DNA from: Orthonyx spaldingii
Taxonomy: Eukaryota; Chordata; Aves; Passeriformes; Orthonychidae
Direction: 5' to 3'
Length of the DNA: 64,000 nt
Assembly: GCA_013397795.1 (NCBI GenBank)
Contig: VZTJ01002670.1
Location: forward strand, 85,212 to 149,211
In this document: positions 58,703 to 64,000 of the stretch, piece by piece
Position numbering within the stretch: the stretch's first letter is position 1
Layout: each line of letters opens with the position of its first letter
Notes under the pieces: generated by a model
The model's input: the letters and a program-made list of their open reading frames with translations, nothing else
The model's database searches: none
What the model was told of the DNA's origin: nothing
Program-made: the position numbers and the translations under genes

Positions 58703-61193
58703 CATACACATTCTCCTGAATATAAGCTACTATCACTTACCTGCCCAGCAGTGAAGAACTGCTGTGTGTCTGAATGTGTCTGAACTTTAGGCTTTAATAA
58801 AGTGCACAACAAATTAATTACAGATAATTTAAAGACTATTTAAGAAGGTGATAATATGTTCCTATAAAAGAAAGCGTGGGATTCTAGGACAAATCCTCTG
58901 TTACTGTGCTTCACATGCAGTGGTGATATATCAAGAGAAATCATGTAAATGCCTAAAAGTATTTGCCCTCTAGAGTGCTCTGATCCCAGGTATTTATCAA
59001 TTACTTGGGAAACTGAGAAATTTTTAGACTTTGTCCTAAAAGCATATCAAAAACCCAGTAGGAAGCATCTAATAATCTGCTATCACACTATTGCTAAACT
59101 TGCAATAGAACATTATCAGGAATTTTATTGTGGTGCCCAGCTTGTGCTGTATAGAGTGCCCAGGGCACATCACAGAGATCGAACTGCATTTAACCACGTT
59201 AAAGCAATCCATTGAGCTCTGTGTACTCTGCTGGAAGGGATCATCACTCCGCAGTGCAGCCATGTGCTCCAAAACACTCTGCACTTGAGAAGAGCTGGTC
59301 ACTTTCTGATGCTAAATGGAGTGCTTAATTCAAGCTCTGAACCACATCTGCCCCAGAGAGGGGTGACAAAGGACTTCATGGAGGCTGTACAAGTGACAAG
59401 CTGTGCTTCTTGTCAGGAGGTGTTTGGGTGCAGGGAGAACAGTGGTGTCCACTCTTGTTTCCAGATCCATGTAGCAGAGATGTCAGGATGTGCTGCTGTA
59501 AGTCCGGGCTTGGGAAAGCTGCAGGATGCACTGAAATACTGGGGGAGGAGAGGGAAGCTGCCTGCCAGTTTCTTTTCTCCTGCAGTTACTGCTATCATGC
59601 TGTGTTGCTTTGTGCTTCTGTCAGACTTTCCTTTGGGAAGCAAACATCTCAGAGGTGATTGAATATTTCTCAAGGATGGAATTCATCTATTCAGACTTTT
59701 GGGGTTAATTTCCTCTTACTGGGAAAAGGACTACTAGCAAGCAATCTTGAGGAAGCAGTTCTCATCATCTCTTCATGTGCTTTCTGCGTGGATTAGTTTA
59801 ACAAGGTTATGAAAAAGAGTAAATTTGAGTCTTTTCCATGCCTACAACACTGTTCAGAAATATAAACACCAAATGATATGCCGCAGGTCTGGAGGATTAC
59901 ATTAGTCTTGATTAGCAGGGCAGCCAAAGGTAATATTTGCTTTCTGTTAGCACCTTATAAAAATGCCTACCAAAATGTTGGTTGTCAGTATCTAACTGTA
60001 TCTGTACAGCAGATAGCAAAGAGCTGAATCGAAGGTGGTGTAACTGCCCATGCACAAGATGAAAAATGTCATTTTCAAAGTTTTGTAGTTCCTGTTATAG
60101 AGCAGCTACACTAGATTTAAATGAAGTATCTTAATAAGCTTTTAAACTGTAGTCAGACTTTCAGAACACAAACTTGGAAGAATAGCTGAATGGAATGGGG
60201 AACAAGGATCTCCTGAGTAATTATAGCTTGGGGTTTTTTTAGGACACTCTCTTATGTTTGTTAAAAGCAATATCAAATCATGTAATCTCAGGCTTTAGCC
60301 AAAATTGGAAATTATTTTTAAGAAGTTTAGACTGTAAATATTTCCCTACTGATGAGTATTCCAGGTACTCTCAACTTGAAAGAAATAATTGTCCTCTGAG
60401 TTAGTTGTAGTTCAGATATTTCAGTTTGCTAGTTCCTGCGTTTTGGAAAGAAAAAACAAACAAACCCCTTTAATAATAAAATAATCATTCTAAATAATAA
60501 AATTATTGAAGTTGCCCTCAGCCATGTTACCTGTAGTAAAATTGTAGCCTTATATTCCCCATACTGAAAGTAAGTAATAATTCAAATCTTTTTTTCTGCT
60601 GATGTGTTTTTAGACACTCCCATAGAATTTTTCTTCACAGGCAGTATGGGAATTTGCCTGTCACACTTGGTTTCACTGCTCTGTATTTTAGACAGATTCA
60701 GACAACTTTCAGCAGACTTCTGAAAGCAGTCCAAAAGACAATGGGAAGAGCTAAGGAAATGAAATGGAAAATGTGGCTAGACTAGCAAGCTAAATATTTC
60801 TTGAAAATTCAGTTACTGACTTGAAATCATGCCAGTTACCATGGTCCTTGCTTGGGTTTGAATTGTAATGATTGCTTGCCTGCTTCAGAGTTTAAACTTA
60901 AGCTTGAAAAAGCTTTTGCCTGTGCTGCAGCCATTGTTGACAGATCCTCAGTATGCATTTTTCTAGTTCTACTTCTCATTTGTGTACTTCCGGGTTTTTT
61001 TATACTGCATTTATCTGAAGAGCTCCATTACAGACTAATAAATCTAACAATCTACAAATTGTGGGGAAGGTACTAAGAAGAAAAATCTTTCTCCTATTTC
61101 TGTTCTTCTAGGTTAATTCCTGCTTTTTTTAAAAGTCAGTCTGATTAGAAAGGGTAATGACTGCTTACCCTTAGTATAAAACTTTAAAGCTTT
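58703..61193. other. Unique sequence, probably intronic
   Basis: No recognised gene. 60692-60754 is an exon-like segment (acceptor CTGCTCTGTATTTTAG) with a polar frame TDSDNFQQTSESSPKDNGKS and a stop; low confidence. Long AT-rich stretches at 60230-60620. Confidence 0.35.
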
Positions 61194-61370
61194 GTGGCTG
61201 CTCAGAGAAGCTGTGTCTGCCCCGTTCCTGGAAATGTGCAAGGCCAGGTTGAATGGGGCTTGGAGCAGCCTGGGATAGTGGAAAGTGTGCCTGCCCATGG
61301 CAGGGGGTTGAGACAAGATAGTCTTTAAGGTCCCTTCCAACCCAAAATCAACGTTGTGTGATTCTATGGT
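61194..61370 (+). mobile_element. CR1 LINE tail fragment
   Basis: GTGGCTGCTCAGAGAAGCTG, CAAGGCCAGGTTGAATGGGG, CATGGCAGGGGGTTGAGAC and the tail GTGTGATTCTATGGTTG. 5'-truncated to about 180 bp. Confidence 0.95.
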
Positions 61371-63979
61371 TGTTATGAATAACACAAGGTTTTTTTGCTA
61401 GTTTTTACAATGCCCTTTTCATTCTATGCTAACACATACTAGACTGCATTTCAGTTCTGTACAACTCAGGTGCTCATCCATCCATCCATCCTGTTGTTCT
61501 CATCTCCAGTTAGAGGATATTTACCATAACATGATGCTGACTTCTCTAAAGCAGGAGGGAAAGAGGTTTGCTGCAATGAGTCTCTCCGCCTGCCTATAGC
61601 CATAGCCATTTCATTCTGAAATGTTTTTTCTCTTCTGCCTATCTTACGCCTCCTTTATATGGAGGGGTAAGCAAGGTAGTTTAGGTGAATGTGGGACTTT
61701 GTGACACAACTGCACTCTCACACAGCCATCCTCTAGTTTTACTCCCTCCAAATACAAGTCTGTACTGCCTGCTTGCTTCCTTGTGGTGGAAGGGATGGGC
61801 AGGAGACAGCCCTGACTCACTGGCTCTTGACTGCTGAGGGCAAGACATCTGCTGTCTGCTCTTCCCAACAGCCCAAAGTTAAACACTTCTCTTTACACGA
61901 TTGCCAGAAGAGAGAGAACTTGCCTCACAGGAGGGAGGGAGGAAGATTCAGAAACTGTTGAGGAGGAGATGAAGGCTGGCTGGAATTTTCCTGAGATTTC
62001 TTGTGCTCTTCTCCTTTGGCAAATGGATCCTTGCTGTTTGAGGCCTGTTGGCTTACAATGGCTGCTAGCACAGTGTCAGGAGCTATGCACCATTGCATTG
62101 AAGCACACAAGTTGTGTTGGTTTTGCAAGCACAGTTAAGAGCTGGTCATGCTCTGGCAGCCCTGACAATGCCCAGTTGCTTTGCTGTCACTTTTTATTGC
62201 AGCATCTAGAGCTGTGAAAAGCATAACAGACAGACCTACTTGCAGACCCCACAGATTTATCCCAGACAAAATATGTATTAAACTGTGAGCTCAAATTAAG
62301 ACTTCTGGCAGTCTGACTACCATCCTCTAGCCACGGATTTCAGTGAGCTTCAGGGGCACATAATCATCAAATTCATTCGTTTCTGGAATGGGCAGTAATT
62401 GCTAGTGAAAAATGTTTGTTTGATGCAGCCTCTAAATATGTCTGTGTATCTTAGAAAATAAGACAGGAAAAGAAAGTTTACAGGAAAAAAAAAGACAGCC
62501 AAGATGAATCTGGATATCTTAGAAGTTGTCTTGTATGATGAACATTTTACTTAATCCTCTCTAATGTAAATCTAAGCAGCTCCAAGGGATGATGGCAGAA
62601 GGTGGAAGTGTGCTGGAGACTCTAGCAAGCACAGGGCAGTGATAGTTTCTATGCTGAAGTGTCCAGGAGCAGAATGGTTCATCTCCCCGTGCTTTGGTCA
62701 CAGCAAGATAGGATTAAATTTCTCTTCTACAAAAGAACCTTATTCTATGATTTGAATTAAAAATAATGAGTGTTTCTGTGATTCCCAAGTGGAGAATGAC
62801 AGAAAAATGTTAGCTTCCCTGGAGCTGACGTTGACTCTGTGATGGACTGGTGTCCTACTGTTACTGGATCTCCAGGAGCTCACACTGAGACCCCCCAGCT
62901 GAGCCTTCTAAGATAGCTCACTTTCAGAACTGGAGTCAGGATAATGTGTTGCCTCCTTTAATTACAGTCTGAGAATTAGTTTCAGATGTGAAAGAATGCA
63001 ACAAAAAGAAACAGTGAGCATTTCTGTATTGCTCTTACACTGTAAGAAAGATGATCCAAAACCAGTCTTCTTTTTATAAAAAACCCCTGACTTAAATATG
63101 GAAGAGCCATCCAAAAGCCTTCTCTGAAAGGCTCCTATGTTGCTGCCAAACTTTTAAAAGAGGAGTTAAATTTAGGACTTTCCGCATATGATTCCAAAAT
63201 ACCCAGGTTAGCATTTACTCAGATTCTAAAACTGTCTGGATTAAATGTGTGGCTGCTTCAGGCAAATGTTTGATTTATTTTCCTATGGTGAAGCTAGGAG
63301 GATAAGGTCTTGTCTTGATGGTATATCTACCTTAAGAGTTTCAAATAATTTTAAAGTACCTGATTTATGGAAGACCATGCTGATAAATGTCAAGTTCCAT
63401 GCATTCTTCAGTCTGTCATTACAGGAATGACTAATGGTTTTTTGGAAGCCTTTCAGTAAATATTTTCATTGATTTAACCTTGCTATATAATGTCTTAATT
63501 GGACAAAATAGTTTTATAGGCCTGTTGCATTTTATAGGGACAGTCTGCCTTTGCAGACTGTGCAGCATTCACAGCCATGTTCCCAGCTTCAGTTTGACAC
63601 TGAGGGCATGTGGGCAGAAGTTCCAGCCCTGGGCAGACCTGCTGCCAATAGTGGAGTTTATTTTGTGTCCCCTTCTGGCTTTGCACTGACTGATTAAAGC
63701 CGGTTTGGATATGGCCTTTAGTGGTCACAGCCACACTCTCTGCTGGGACACAGGTGTGCTCTGAACCTGGAGCCAGCTCGTAGATCAGGTAAACAATGCT
63801 ACAAGACATTAGAGGCCAGAACCTGATGTTTCAGCTCCTAGTGCTGTCACAAAGGTGTCTGTGGCATCTCCAGTGGGAGTGCTGTTGTGTGCCTGTGTGA
63901 CAGGGCATGGCCAGCGTCCAGAGCAGCATTGAGAAAATGTAAGTGCTTTAATGAAGGTGTTTGAAGCTGACTTGACCCT
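61371..63979. other. Unique sequence, probably intronic; no gene seen
   Basis: No recognised gene or repeat, apart from a short CATC run near 61475. Composition continues G>C on +. Confidence 0.4.
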
Positions 63980-64000
63980 TGTACTAGTTTGAAAACAAAC
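63980..64000. mobile_element. Start of a second LTR of the 4377 family, cut by the window edge
   Basis: The last 21 bases are identical to the first 21 bases of the LTR at 4377 (TGTACTAGTTTGAAAACA...), in the same orientation, with different flanking sequence. Whether this is a solo LTR or the edge of a longer provirus cannot be seen. Confidence 0.8.

Noticed and set aside
1..64000. tRNA, rRNA, CRISPR arrays, bacterial operons, riboswitches
   Set aside because: None seen. The genome type is vertebrate and no cloverleaf or spaced direct-repeat array was found by eye.

Overview
This window looks like bird genomic DNA. The main evidence is about a dozen 5'-truncated CR1 LINE copies ending in the avian-type tail (ATTCTATGA-like repeats after a block that reads GGGACCTT or its variants), together with an endogenous-retrovirus LTR, no SINE-rich background, very low repeat density and long unique non-coding stretches. 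A passerine is plausible from the LTR but is not proven. Two runs of N (9270-9308 and 50978-51391) are assembly gaps. No complete protein-coding gene, tRNA, rRNA or CRISPR array can be read from the sequence, and none of the open frames resembles a protein family I recognise, apart from a decayed CR1 reverse transcriptase.

Layout. From 1 to about 34 kb the DNA is GC-rich and mostly unique. It is dotted with short AT-rich islands that carry TAAT, forkhead, SOX and octamer motifs (about 3.64-4.03, 10.28-10.68 and 30.89-31.09 kb) and look like candidate enhancers. Inside this half are a GGGAT-type minisatellite split by an LTR (4.16-5.03 kb), a CR1 copy retaining broken reverse transcriptase (16.04-17.38 kb), an unusual near-perfect hairpin (20645-20684), a 33-bp minisatellite (23464-23595), two more CR1 copies and a polypyrimidine tract (24.54-24.76 kb). 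From 34 to 51 kb there are several small CR1 pieces in otherwise unique DNA, a dense site cluster with a Grainyhead-type palindrome (39.62-39.70 kb), a perfect CRE (40230-40241) and a possible ancient retroelement tail (49.29-49.38 kb).

The clearest gene signal is a CpG island at 51392-51690, right against the large gap and preceded by a C-rich repeat. To its left the + strand is C>G over many kilobases; to its right it is G>C and T-rich. In vertebrates this switch is the usual mark of divergent transcription from a shared promoter. I therefore infer that the gap hides a (possibly bidirectional) promoter, with one gene running rightward through 52-64 kb and possibly another running leftward. 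The best rightward exon candidate is 54910-54963, which has strong splice sites and an in-frame ATG, but its product is not recognised. The last 21 bases of the window are identical to the start of the LTR at 4377, so a second copy of that LTR family begins at the right edge.

Most of the window is therefore intronic or intergenic. Exon candidates are offered as hypotheses: splice-like pairs occur on both strands by chance at a noticeable rate.
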